From an uncultured Ruminococcus sp. (GTDB taxonomy: Bacteria; Bacillota; Clostridia; Oscillospirales; Ruminococcaceae), in NCBI RefSeq assembly GCF_946187255.1, contig NZ_CAMHRZ010000043.1:1-17632 (forward strand): DNA of 17,632 bases. Reading direction: 5' to 3'. Position numbers and translations under genes: made by a program. Positions within the stretch are counted from its first letter, which is position 1; each line of letters starts with the position of its first letter. Below are positions 1 to 6,465 of the stretch, piece after piece. The notes below the pieces were generated by a model. That model ran no database searches. It saw nothing but the letters and a program-made list of their open reading frames with translations, and had not been told where the DNA came from.

Positions 1-28
1 CTCCGCAGTACCCAAGCTAAATCATCAT

Positions 29-967
29 TTACAGCAGTGCGCTGCCCTGATATGTGCCGCGCCTTGCCATCTCCATGTCTATTCCGTTGAGCACACGGCG
101 TTTGTCACGGCTCCACAGGGGGGCTATGAGCTCTTTCCTGTCGCCGTCACCTGTCAGCCGTTCAATGACTATATTCGGCGGCAGCAGTTCCAGCTGGTCG
201 CATATCACCGATATGTACTCATCACGCTCCATCGCCGCAAAGCTGCCGTTGGCGTACTCCTCCGCCAGTGCTGTACCTTTCAGTATATGCAGAAGATGCA
301 GCTTGACAGCATGGATATCCAGCTGTCCCACGACTTTTGCGGACTCCCGCATCATCTCATGGCTCTCGCCGGGAAGACCGTCAATAAGATGTACACAGAC
401 GTTCACATCCCGTTCCCGCAGCATAGTATATCCCCGCAGGAAATCCTCAAACGTGTGACAGCGGTTCATTGCAAGGGCGGTACTGTCGTGTACCGTTTGC
501 AGACCCAGTTCCACAGTGAGATAAGTCCGCTGTGCCAGTTCCCCGAGAAGTTCTGCCTTTTCCTCGTCGATGCAGTCTGCGCGGGTGGCGATGCTGAGCC
601 CCACCGCGTTTTCAAGCGTGAGCGCTTTTTCATACATCTTCCTGAGCAGCGGCACTTCGGCGTAGGTATTGCTGCCCGCCTGAAAGTAGGGTATGCACAG
701 GCTGCCCGCCCATTTTTTCTCCATGATGCTCCGCACCTGCGCGTACTGGGTTTCGATGGGCTGTTCGGGGTCGCCCGCAAAGTTGCCGCTCATTTTTGCC
801 GAACAGAACGCACATCCGCCGATGCCCTTGCTGCCGTCACGGTTGGGACAGCCCAGGTCGATATTCAGCGGCACCTTGAACACCTTTCTGCCGAAGCGCT
901 TTTTTAAATAGTAATTATAGGTGTGATAGCGCTTGTTGTCATCCGAATAGGGAAATCCCCCCGTCAT
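29..967 (-). CDS. TIGR01212-family radical SAM protein (YhcC-like)
   Basis: This 312-residue protein is a radical SAM enzyme of the YhcC/TIGR01212 type, whose substrate is not established. The N-terminal region has Cys40, Cys52 and Cys55 in a C-x11-C-x2-C arrangement inside a CPNRDG...GGCAFC context. That wide spacing is the mark of this family, and the three cysteines would bind the 4Fe-4S cluster that cleaves SAM. Other family-like stretches are the GLQT segment near residue 155 and HLIDGLPGE near residue 195. Length is normal for the family. The ATG overlaps the stop of the upstream gene as ATGA (964-967), so translation is probably coupled, and a GGAGG lies 10 nt upstream inside that gene. 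It is the last gene of a three-gene operon with the MBOAT-like protein and the Thr-rich protein. No functional link to them is evident. The stop is only 28 nt from the window edge, so no terminator can be judged. Confidence 0.9.
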   Translation of the reverse strand: MTGGFPYSDDNKRYHTYNYYLKKRFGRKVFKVPLNIDLGCPNRDGSKGIGGCAFCSAKMSGNFAGDPEQPIETQYAQVRSIMEKKWAGSLCIPYFQAGSNTYAEVPLLRKMYEKALTLENAVGLSIATRADCIDEEKAELLGELAQRTYLTVELGLQTVHDSTALAMNRCHTFEDFLRGYTMLRERDVNVCVHLIDGLPGESHEMMRESAKVVGQLDIHAVKLHLLHILKGTALAEEYANGSFAAMERDEYISVICDQLELLPPNIVIERLTGDGDRKELIAPLWSRDKRRVLNGIDMEMARRGTYQGSALL

Positions 968-1803
968 TCCGCAGGTCCCTCCGTCACAGGCGGATCTGTG
1001 TCCGATGGCTTGGTGTCGCTCTGCTCCGTTTCGGATGCGCGGCTGTCAGTCGGCTCTGTCTCCGATGCGCGGCTGTCGGTGGGCTCCGTCTCGGATGCCT
1101 GACTGTCCGTGGGGTCTGTCCTCTTTGTTACCACTGTGGTGGTCGTGGTCACAAATGGAGGCTCATTGTTGGTGGTGGTAGTCTCATCGGGCTCATATCT
1201 CGTTGACATGGTACTGTAGGTCGATGAGGGTCTTGATACCGCCGTTGTACCGCCGCCGGGCGCGGTCTCCGCTTCCTTTTCCGCCGTTACGGTATTGCCG
1301 TCCTTATCGGTAACTACCGCCTTTGTGGTCACAGCTTTCTCCTTGGTGCTGTCGTCACGCTCAAAGGCGTTGTTGTCGGTATCGGGCTGAGAATTGGTGT
1401 TCCCGCCGCTGTAATTGCCCGTATTCTTCCTTGTGGTCACAGTATTGCCGAAGCCGTACAGCAGAGATATCCTCTCCTCCGCGGCTTTCATCTGCTCGGG
1501 GATGGGTAGGTCGCTCATATACCGCTCCTCAAGTTCCGCCGTCAGTTCACCGCTGAAAAAGGCTTCCTTGCTCACGGTGAAATCATCCTCATTTCTGCCC
1601 GATATCTTTCCGCTGCTGACCGCCAGGAACGCCACCGATACAAATATGAACAGCACCGACATTATCAGCAGGTTCAGATTATCGTAATGCCCCACGCCCA
1701 TCTCCAGTGCCAGGAACGTCACTGCGCGGTCGTTTTCCTCACATTCTTCGGGAAGCACCATGCGGTCGGCTTCCGCTTTCAGCTTTTCAAAAGAACTATT
1801 CAT
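964..1803 (-). CDS. single-pass membrane protein with Thr/Ser/Glu-rich repeat tail
   Basis: I do not recognise this 279-residue protein. It has a charged cytoplasmic N-terminus, one strong transmembrane segment at about residues 45-63, and then a long low-complexity extracellular part rich in Thr, Ser, Asn, Asp and Glu. The C-terminus holds three copies of a ten-residue unit of the form EPTDSRASET (residues 230-259), and the chain ends in an acidic, Pro-rich tail. This composition is typical of surface-exposed spacers that may be O-glycosylated. No catalytic domain is visible. An in-frame GTG lies one codon upstream (1804-1806), but the GGAGG at 1809-1813 is only 2 nt from it and 5 nt from the ATG at 1801-1803, so I prefer the ATG. 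It sits 24 nt downstream of the MBOAT-like gene and overlaps the radical SAM gene by ATGA. It may act as an extracytoplasmic partner of the MBOAT-like protein, but that is only positional inference. Confidence 0.75.
   Translation of the reverse strand: MNSSFEKLKAEADRMVLPEECEENDRAVTFLALEMGVGHYDNLNLLIMSVLFIFVSVAFLAVSSGKISGRNEDDFTVSKEAFFSGELTAELEERYMSDLPIPEQMKAAEERISLLYGFGNTVTTRKNTGNYSGGNTNSQPDTDNNAFERDDSTKEKAVTTKAVVTDKDGNTVTAEKEAETAPGGGTTAVSRPSSTYSTMSTRYEPDETTTTNNEPPFVTTTTTVVTKRTDPTDSQASETEPTDSRASETEPTDSRASETEQSDTKPSDTDPPVTEGPAE
1027..1116 (-). repeat. 30-bp tandem repeat, three imperfect copies, in coding sequence
   Basis: Three consecutive 30-bp units encode the ten-residue repeat near the C-terminus of the Thr-rich membrane protein. 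The units differ at a few bases, and SRASE becomes SQASE in the first copy as read in the gene. In-frame repeats of this kind can change in number by slippage without breaking the frame. Confidence 0.8.
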
Positions 1804-1827
1804 CACAGCCTCCGTAGTCTTTCATAG

Positions 1828-3201
1828 TCACGCCGCCCTTGCCGCGAGTGTGATAACGCATATCACGAACACCGCCGCAGTACCAAGTGTCTTTGCAGCC
1901 CTCACAATACCGTAATAACGGCGGTCCTTTGCTGAGAGCTTATCAGCGCCCACTGTTATCGCCTTGCAGACAGGCAGGCATATTATGCAGAAGGATATCG
2001 CTATCAGCACGATATTGTTCAGCACCGCATCCCTTACCGCCACGCTGAGGGTGTACTTAGTGCCAATGCCCACAAGTCCCGCCAGCCATTTTCCGTATCC
2101 GTAAAGGCTCTTGAATTCCAGCCCGCCGAACACGAGCAGTGAAAGCAGTACAAGATATACATATTTTACCACCGCAGGCAGCTTTGCCAGCTTGTCTTTC
2201 AAAAACAGCTGCTCTATTGCGACCAGCAGACCCGCTGTCAGCCCGACAATTAGATAATTCAGCTTCACCTGATACCACAGACCCACAAGCCCGCCGCATA
2301 TCACAGCACATACAGCGCCGCGCACCTTCGCTTTGTTGGCAGGCAGCCCGAGAAGCTCGGAAAAGAAGCCCACCACTGTGGTATTATAGCTTTTGACAAG
2401 CCCCGTGAACAACTCGTCGGGATCGATATTGCGGTAGTTTATCGGGAGTACGAAGCCCCCCACAAGACTGAGTCCTCTGCTCATATCACACAGACCCGTG
2501 AACATAAAATAGTACTGTGCAAAGAACGCCAGCATACCCAGCCAGCAGCCCAGTGTGGTTATCTCATTGCCGTTGAGACCCGCAGTGCGTATCTGAAAGA
2601 ATACATCCGAAAGCAGCACTGCCTTGCCAAGTCCCCATATCATCTTGTTAAGTCCCGCGTTCAGTTTGTCTGTATTCACCACGCGGCTGCGTATCTGCCC
2701 CTCCATATCTCCGTAGCGCACAACGGGACCCGCACACATCAGGTGGAAGGATACCGAATAGGTCATCAGGCAGAACACATTCTTCTCCGCCCTTATCTTT
2801 CCGCGAAATACGTCGTATACATAGGAAAAGCTCCTTAAAGCGTAGTACCCCATGCCAACGGGCAGCATCACCGCGTCAAGACCCAGCTTTGTGCCGTCGA
2901 ACAGATAATTGTGACCGAACAGCAGCATCAGCCCGAGATTCATCCCGCCGTCCAGCGCCGTCAGCACAAACGCCGCAAGCTTATTGCTTTTGCGCATACT
3001 GCCCACCGCCATCCCTATCGCCCAGTCAATGAACAGCGACAGGAATATAAGGCACACCGCAAAGGGTCTGCCCCAGCTGAAAAACACCAGCGAGGTGATT
3101 ATGAGTATCATGTTCTTATATTCGGAACTTCTGTCCAGCAGTGACAGCACCGCCGACAGCGGGAACAATCCAAACAGGAATATCAGGTCTGTATAAGTCA
3201 A
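1828..3201 (-). CDS. MBOAT-like polytopic membrane protein (AlgI-related), catalytic His missing
   Basis: This 457-residue protein resembles MBOAT O-acyltransferases of the AlgI/DltB type, which move acyl groups onto exported polysaccharides. The AlgI-like N-terminus is clear: FLFGLFPL, then SLVFFSWG near residue 40, LPVGMGYYALRSFSYVYDVFRGK near 113-135, and CAGPVVRYGDM near 156-166. Many hydrophobic segments follow. The two conserved catalytic regions are degraded. The usual EFWRRWHISL stretch is unrecognisable around residues 262-285. The GLWHG motif with the essential His reads GLWYQ (Tyr310, codon 2272-2274). It may therefore be a non-catalytic or repurposed member. The start is TTG (3199-3201) with AGGAG 9 nt upstream. 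The next Met (residue 31) would remove the first membrane segment and the AlgI-like N-terminus, so the TTG start is favoured. It is the first gene of the operon with the Thr-rich protein and the radical SAM protein. Confidence 0.75.
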   Translation of the reverse strand: MTYTDLIFLFGLFPLSAVLSLLDRSSEYKNMILIITSLVFFSWGRPFAVCLIFLSLFIDWAIGMAVGSMRKSNKLAAFVLTALDGGMNLGLMLLFGHNYLFDGTKLGLDAVMLPVGMGYYALRSFSYVYDVFRGKIRAEKNVFCLMTYSVSFHLMCAGPVVRYGDMEGQIRSRVVNTDKLNAGLNKMIWGLGKAVLLSDVFFQIRTAGLNGNEITTLGCWLGMLAFFAQYYFMFTGLCDMSRGLSLVGGFVLPINYRNIDPDELFTGLVKSYNTTVVGFFSELLGLPANKAKVRGAVCAVICGGLVGLWYQVKLNYLIVGLTAGLLVAIEQLFLKDKLAKLPAVVKYVYLVLLSLLVFGGLEFKSLYGYGKWLAGLVGIGTKYTLSVAVRDAVLNNIVLIAISFCIICLPVCKAITVGADKLSAKDRRYYGIVRAAKTLGTAAVFVICVITLAARAA

Positions 3202-3377
3202 TTCAAATTTCTCCTTGTATGTGCAGTTCAGTTTGACTAAACTTGATAAATTATATTTTTTCTGTACCCTCAGACGAGCGGAACGTGCCCGCTGCAGGAC
3301 ATCAAAGAACGGCGATTTTTACCGATTTTGCGTCATTAATTTACATTTTCTTTAACAGTCGAAAGGCCTGCTTTATA

Positions 3378-3406
3378 ATTCTAGCACACTTCACAAAATT
3401 AAGCAA
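3378..3406 (-). promoter_or_regulatory. candidate promoter for the MBOAT-like operon
   Basis: On the minus strand a TTGCTT (3401-3406) and a TAGAAT (3378-3383) are separated by 17 nt. This would give a leader of about 170 nt before the TTG start. A second TATAAT on the same strand at 3250-3255 lacks a good -35. The assignment is tentative. Confidence 0.4.
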
Positions 3407-3456
3407 GCAAAATTATAAAGAAAATCTAAATTTTAATCATTTTACAAAAAAACTAT

Positions 3457-3484
3457 TTGCAAATACAGAAATATGTGATATAAT
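3457..3484 (+). promoter_or_regulatory. sigma-A promoter for the SDR gene
   Basis: TTGCAA (3457-3462) and a perfect TATAAT (3479-3484) are spaced by 16 nt in an AT-rich stretch. The nearest gene downstream is the SDR epimerase, with a predicted leader of about 119 nt. Confidence 0.65.
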
Positions 3485-3500
3485 ATTAGCAGAGAGAGAA

Positions 3501-3538
3501 TGATAGTGCGCCTATCAGCCTGCATCCAGCGAATGCAG
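3501..3538 (+). ncRNA. structured 5' leader: two adjacent hairpins upstream of the SDR gene
   Basis: Two small perfect stems lie just after the predicted transcription start. TGATAG/CTATCA (3501-3506 with 3512-3517) has a 5-nt loop. CTGCAT/ATGCAG (3520-3525 with 3533-3538) has a 7-nt loop. A second CTATC further downstream (about 3558-3562) could compete with the first stem. The pattern does not match a riboswitch class I know, so it is described only as a structured leader. Confidence 0.35.
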
Positions 3539-3609
3539 CACCGGATATGGAAGGGATCTATCGTGGTAAAATTTGTGTAAACGGCGCGATTTTGGAAGGA
3601 GTGACAGGA

Positions 3610-4545
3610 ATGTCATCTATTATGATCACAGGTGCCAGCGGCATGATCGGTCAATACCTGACCACAAGCCTGCTGCACAAAAAACACCGTGTATTCGCGG
3701 TGGATTCAAAACCCAACGACTTTGTCGGGACTGATGATAATTACAAATTCTATCAGTGCGGCATAACCGACAAGAAGTCAGTAAGCGAGATAATGGAAAG
3801 AAATCATATCGATGTCTTGGTACATCTGGCAAACTCGGTGGACAACGATATCGACTCGATGGTCACGGATAAGGAGATCAAGCAGAGCAAGACTACGGAT
3901 AAATACATTTATTCGGAAGCAGCAAAGTATGGCGTTGACTGCTTCATACTGCTGAGCACTACCGATGTGTACGGTCTGCAAAAGGGCCGTGAGCCCATAA
4001 GGGAGACCATCCTTGAAAAGCCCATCACGAATTATGCCGAAATGAAAATGACCAGCGAAAAGCTGATGGAAAAGGCAATGAAGAAGAGCTCATGCAAGCA
4101 GGTCATTGCAAGGGTAGCACCGATATACGATGCTGAATATACAGACAATCTCCATGCACATGTTTTTGACCAGAAGGAGAATGTCGGCTATGTTTTGGGC
4201 GACGGTGATTACGGCTACACCTTCTGCTGCGTGTACAACCTTATCGATTTTATCAATGGTATAATCAATGTTCCTCAGGGCAGATATGACGGTGTATACA
4301 ATGTCTGCGACTCAAAGATGACCAATGTAAGGGATATCATAGAGTACGAAAAGGAACGCCGCCGCATAGGGGCGGTCATCCAGAAGCCTATGGGAAGCGA
4401 AAAGACCATGCTCTTCAACAAGAGCAAGATGAGGGCGGATTACCGTTATTTTGACCCGACCCTTACCTATTATAACTGGAGCTTTGACAACACGAGAGCG
4501 AAACGTATCGCGCCGATGCGATGGTCTCTTAACAATACCAAATGA
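3610..4545 (+). CDS. NAD(P)-dependent epimerase/dehydratase (extended SDR)
   Basis: This 311-residue protein is an extended short-chain dehydrogenase/reductase of the sugar-nucleotide epimerase/dehydratase type. The Rossmann dinucleotide motif GASGMIG is at residues 8-14. LLSTTDVYG (near 114-122) carries the conserved Ser/Thr, and the catalytic Tyr-x3-Lys pair is Y142 and K146 in NYAEMK. Length fits the family. The substrate cannot be read from the sequence, and there are no sugar-biosynthesis neighbours to suggest one. The reading frame is open from 3547, but the ATG at 3610 has GGAAGGAG 8 nt upstream and starts directly at the first beta strand, so it is the chosen start. The gene stands alone between its own promoter (3457-3484) and terminator (4552-4585). 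Confidence 0.88.
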   Translation: MSSIMITGASGMIGQYLTTSLLHKKHRVFAVDSKPNDFVGTDDNYKFYQCGITDKKSVSEIMERNHIDVLVHLANSVDNDIDSMVTDKEIKQSKTTDKYIYSEAAKYGVDCFILLSTTDVYGLQKGREPIRETILEKPITNYAEMKMTSEKLMEKAMKKSSCKQVIARVAPIYDAEYTDNLHAHVFDQKENVGYVLGDGDYGYTFCCVYNLIDFINGIINVPQGRYDGVYNVCDSKMTNVRDIIEYEKERRRIGAVIQKPMGSEKTMLFNKSKMRADYRYFDPTLTYYNWSFDNTRAKRIAPMRWSLNNTK

Positions 4546-4551
4546 TATTTC

Positions 4552-4585
4552 CGCCTCTGTGGTTATCCCACAGGGGCGTTTTTTT
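4552..4585 (+). terminator. Rho-independent terminator of the SDR gene
   Basis: A ten-pair stem (4553-4562 with 4568-4577, one G-U wobble) with a 5-nt loop is followed by a run of seven T. It begins 7 nt after the SDR stop codon. Confidence 0.9.
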
Positions 4586-4837
4586 GCCCGAAAATGACTG
4601 CGGGCATTGAAAACACAGGTACTATTATACTGTTATTATTTGATAGAATAACGAAATATCAAGGAAAATTCCATGACATATATGATAATGTATTGTTACG
4701 GCTGCGGGTAATGCCATCTCTTTGTGAGGGGCTATTATCTGCTATGTTTTTTTGTAGACTTTTCACACAGAACAGGACTCACGTCACCATATAGGTTGTG
4801 TATATGCCCAAAAGCGCAAAGTAAACTGTGCAAGCTC
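4586..4837 (+). other. intergenic stretch without a supported gene
   Basis: This AT-rich region between the SDR terminator and the next promoter holds only short open frames without ribosome binding sites. The longest, from 4594, starts right after the terminator T-tract and has no homology I recognise. I see no convincing RNA gene or repeat. Confidence 0.5.
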
Positions 4838-4866
4838 TTGACAAGTACACTTGGCAGTGATATAAT
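4838..4866 (+). promoter_or_regulatory. perfect consensus sigma-A promoter of the small membrane protein / XRE operon
   Basis: TTGACA (4838-4843) and TATAAT (4861-4866) are spaced by exactly 17 nt. A promoter this strong would normally need repression. The spacer carries one palindromic operator and a second lies just after the -10 box, which fits a repressed, autoregulated operon. Confidence 0.9.
4841..4857 (+). promoter_or_regulatory. operator O1 (in promoter spacer)
   Basis: The sequence ACAAGTACACTTGGCAG contains the palindrome CAAGT-N2-ACTTG. It overlaps the 3' half of the -35 box and fills the spacer. It matches O2 at 14 of 17 positions, which argues for a real binding site. The likely ligand is the XRE protein encoded at the end of the operon. 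Confidence 0.65.
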
Positions 4867-4875
4867 ACAGTCATA

Positions 4876-4892
4876 CCAAGTGAACTTGGCAG
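4876..4892 (+). promoter_or_regulatory. operator O2 (at transcription start)
   Basis: The sequence CCAAGTGAACTTGGCAG contains the perfect palindrome CCAAGT-N2-ACTTGG. It lies just after the -10 box, 35 bp from O1, so a bound protein would cover the transcription start and could block initiation. Confidence 0.65.
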
Positions 4893-4933
4893 AATTACAA
4901 CAAAACTTTGCAGATTAAGAGAGGAGATATACT

Positions 4934-5257
4934 ATGAACAAAGAAGAGATACTGGCAATGAGCCGCAAAGAGAATGACAAGAAGGATCCCTTTGAGCTGG
5001 AGGTAAACAATAAGGCGGTGCGTATGGCACACATCGCTACGGCAATAGTGGTATTTATCATCTATGTGACGGGGATAATGGTAAACGACAAGCAGGACTA
5101 TCTGATATGGTCGATAATGGCTGTCAGCATGGGAACACAGTTCCTGTACAGGGGCATCAAGCTGAAAAAGAAAGATTCGCTTGGGCTGGGCGCATTGTGG
5201 GCTGTGATATTCCTCATCAGCTTTACCGTCGGCATGATAAAGCTTGTGAAAGGTTGA
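4934..5257 (+). CDS. small three-helix membrane protein, copy 1 (DUF6442-like)
   Basis: This 107-residue protein has a short charged N-terminus with the motif ILAMSRKEN and a KKDPFELEV stretch, then three hydrophobic segments at about 32-50, 56-73 and 84-103, and ends MIKLVKG. From memory it resembles the DUF6442 family of small membrane proteins, which are commonly encoded next to XRE-type regulators. Their function is unknown, and the family name needs a profile search. The ATG has AGAGGAG 7 nt upstream. It is the first of three tandem paralogs in the operon that ends with the XRE gene, and it is about 82% identical to copy 2 by hand count. The compact size and the link to a repressor suggest a membrane sensor, partner or effector for the regulator, but nothing in the sequence proves that. 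Confidence 0.8.
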   Translation: MNKEEILAMSRKENDKKDPFELEVNNKAVRMAHIATAIVVFIIYVTGIMVNDKQDYLIWSIMAVSMGTQFLYRGIKLKKKDSLGLGALWAVIFLISFTVGMIKLVKG

Positions 5258-5262
5258 ATATT

Positions 5263-5586
5263 ATGGATAAAGAAAAAATACTGGCAATGAGCCGCGTAGA
5301 GAATGAAAAGAAAGATCCCTTCGAGCTGGAGGTAAACAACAAGGCGATAAGTATTGCACACATCTCAACGGCGATAATTCTGTTTATCATCTATGTGACG
5401 GGTATAATGGTAAATGGCAAGAGGGACTATCTGATATGGTCGATAATGGCTGTGAACATGGCAGCGCAGTTCCTGTACAGAGGGATAAAGCTGAAAAAGA
5501 GAGATTCGCTTGTGCTGGGCGCAGTTTGGGCTGTGATATTCCTCATCAGCTTTATCGTCGGCATGATAAAACTTGTGAAAGGCTGA
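5263..5586 (+). CDS. small three-helix membrane protein, copy 2 (DUF6442-like)
   Basis: This 107-residue paralog of copy 1 has the same N-terminal ILAMSRVEN and KKDPFELEV segments, the same three membrane segments, and the same MIKLVKG end. About 19 residues differ from copy 1, most of them conservative. The ATG at 5263 follows the copy 1 stop by 5 nt and has AAAGG about 9 nt upstream in the end of copy 1. The frame stays open further upstream inside copy 1, but that extension is simply another frame of copy 1, and the start is fixed by alignment of the three paralogs. The close spacing implies co-translation. Function is unknown, as for copy 1. Confidence 0.8.
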   Translation: MDKEKILAMSRVENEKKDPFELEVNNKAISIAHISTAIILFIIYVTGIMVNGKRDYLIWSIMAVNMAAQFLYRGIKLKKRDSLVLGAVWAVIFLISFIVGMIKLVKG

Positions 5587-5591
5587 ATATT

Positions 5592-5915
5592 ATGGATAAA
5601 GAAAAAATACTGGCAATGAGCCGCGTAGAGAATGAAAAGAAAGATCCCTTTGAGCTGGAGGTAGCAAACGAAGCTAACAGCCTTGCAAGTACGTTCATGG
5701 CGGCAGTGACAATAGTACTATTCTTCACAAATGTATTTGCAAGAGGAAATTATGATTACGGTATCTGGTCTATACTGGGAATATGGTTAGCGACAAAGTA
5801 TGGTTACACCGGATTAAGGATGAAAAAGAAAAAACAAGTGATACGCGGGATAGTATGGGGTATACTATTCCTCACCAGCTTTACCGTCGGTATGATAAAG
5901 CTGATAAGAGGTTGA
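5592..5915 (+). CDS. small three-helix membrane protein, copy 3, diverged core (DUF6442-like)
   Basis: This 107-residue paralog has the first 24 residues identical to copy 2 and an almost identical end (TVGMIKLIRG). The middle (about residues 25-95) is strongly diverged, although three hydrophobic segments remain and residues such as DYxIWSI are kept. This is a mosaic pattern: either the ends are under strong constraint, or gene conversion has homogenised them. The ATG at 5592 follows the copy 2 stop by 5 nt. The XRE gene starts 4 nt after its stop. The different core suggests that it may pair with the other copies in a hetero-oligomer or sense something else, but this is speculation. Confidence 0.78.
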   Translation: MDKEKILAMSRVENEKKDPFELEVANEANSLASTFMAAVTIVLFFTNVFARGNYDYGIWSILGIWLATKYGYTGLRMKKKKQVIRGIVWGILFLTSFTVGMIKLIRG

Positions 5916-5919
5916 GCCT

Positions 5920-6129
5920 ATGGACGAAGCACTTATCCTGAAAAACCGCCTGAAAGAAGCCCGCGCAGAAAAACGCCTGTCTCAGGGCGACCTGGCAAAA
6001 ATGGTGGGCGTTTCCCGAAATACAATAAGCTCCATCGAAACGGGACAGTTCAGCCCCACCGCTAAGCTGGCACTGATAATATGCATCGCGCTGGACAAAA
6101 AGTTCGAGGAGCTTTTCTACTTTGACTGA
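5920..6129 (+). CDS. XRE-family HTH regulator (69 aa)
   Basis: This 69-residue protein is a minimal HTH_3/XRE DNA-binding domain of the YgzD-like short type. The helix-turn-helix is at about residues 20-41 (LSQGDLAKMVGVSRNTISSI), followed by the usual ETGQFSPTAKLAL stretch and the family end of type FEELFYFD. There is no extra ligand-binding domain. It is the last gene of the operon, 4 nt after copy 3, so it is made together with the three membrane proteins. The two palindromes in the operon promoter fit a dimer of such a protein, making negative autoregulation the most likely mode. How it senses a signal is not visible, but the co-encoded membrane proteins are the obvious candidates to modulate it. 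Confidence 0.92.
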   Translation: MDEALILKNRLKEARAEKRLSQGDLAKMVGVSRNTISSIETGQFSPTAKLALIICIALDKKFEELFYFD

Positions 6130-6144
6130 CGTTATCCCCAGATA

Positions 6145-6222
6145 ATATCCGTCGGATATATCATTCGGACAGTCCGTATCTTTCGGGATCAACCCCGAAG
6201 TCCTATAGATGATATATTATTT
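6145..6222 (+). other. inverted-repeat cluster / structured 3' region after the XRE gene
   Basis: Downstream of the XRE stop there is ATATCC-GTC-GGATAT (6145-6159). Overlapping it is a larger fold in which ATATATCAT (6156-6164) can pair with ATGATATAT (6209-6217), GGAC (6167-6170) with GTCC (6200-6203), and TTCGGG (6182-6187) with CCCGAA (6194-6199) around a 6-nt loop. Only a weak T-rich stretch follows. It may be the operon's 3' end or a small structured RNA. It is not a classical terminator. Confidence 0.4.
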
Positions 6223-6379
6223 GAAATACAGCCTCAGTGAGGAAGGGTATACTTTTTCAGCTTAAAAAAGTCCCTTGATACGTCTTATTTGTAGAATATG
6301 CATAGAAGTCAAGCGGAAACATTGTGAAAAATTTTATTACTGAAAATGCTCGGAAACTATGGTAATTTTGGCGGAAATC

Positions 6380-6388
6380 TGTTATAAT
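6380..6388 (+). promoter_or_regulatory. extended -10 promoter of ppdK
   Basis: TG-T-TATAAT forms an extended -10 element (6380-6388). No good -35 is present at 16-18 nt, which is common for extended -10 promoters. The predicted transcript starts near 6395, giving a leader of about 70 nt. Confidence 0.6.
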
Positions 6389-6398
6389 ATATTTACGA

Positions 6399-6434
6399 CC
6401 GTAAATTGGCAGTATCCTGCTGCGCAATAAAACG
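6399..6434 (+). other. possible hairpin in the ppdK leader
   Basis: CCGT (6399-6402) can pair with ACGG (6431-6434 region), ATTG (6405-6408) with CAAT (6425-6428), and GCAG (6409-6412) with CTGC (6417-6420) around a TATC loop. The element lies at the very 5' end of the predicted mRNA, where it could stabilise the transcript. Short stems like these also occur by chance. Confidence 0.3.
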
Positions 6435-6465
6435 GAATTTCAAAATTTTTGGAGGTAGATAACCT

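Larger units (their letters stand above)
4934..5915 (+). repeat. 329-bp tandem gene repeat, three units
   Basis: The starts of the three membrane-protein genes are at 4934, 5263 and 5592, an exact 329-bp period made of 324 coding bases plus a 5-nt gap. The gap, the ribosome binding region and the first ~70 coding bases are almost identical between units 2 and 3. Tandem duplication is the simplest explanation. Confidence 0.85.

Noticed and set aside
287..907. A 206-residue open frame on the plus strand
   Set aside because: It is antisense to the radical SAM gene, which carries clear family motifs. No ribosome binding site was seen.
3547..3609. A 21-codon N-terminal extension of the SDR protein
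   Set aside because: The Rossmann fold starts at the ATG at 3610, which has its own ribosome binding site. The extension has none and overlaps the leader.
4594..4794. A 66-residue open frame between the SDR gene and the XRE operon
   Set aside because: It starts just after a terminator T-tract, has no ribosome binding site and no recognisable features.
5107..5586. A 159-residue reading of copy 2 with an N-terminal extension (and the similar one at 5436-5915 for copy 3)
   Set aside because: The extension is another frame of the preceding paralog, kept open by the 329-bp period. The real starts align with copy 1 and have proper spacing.
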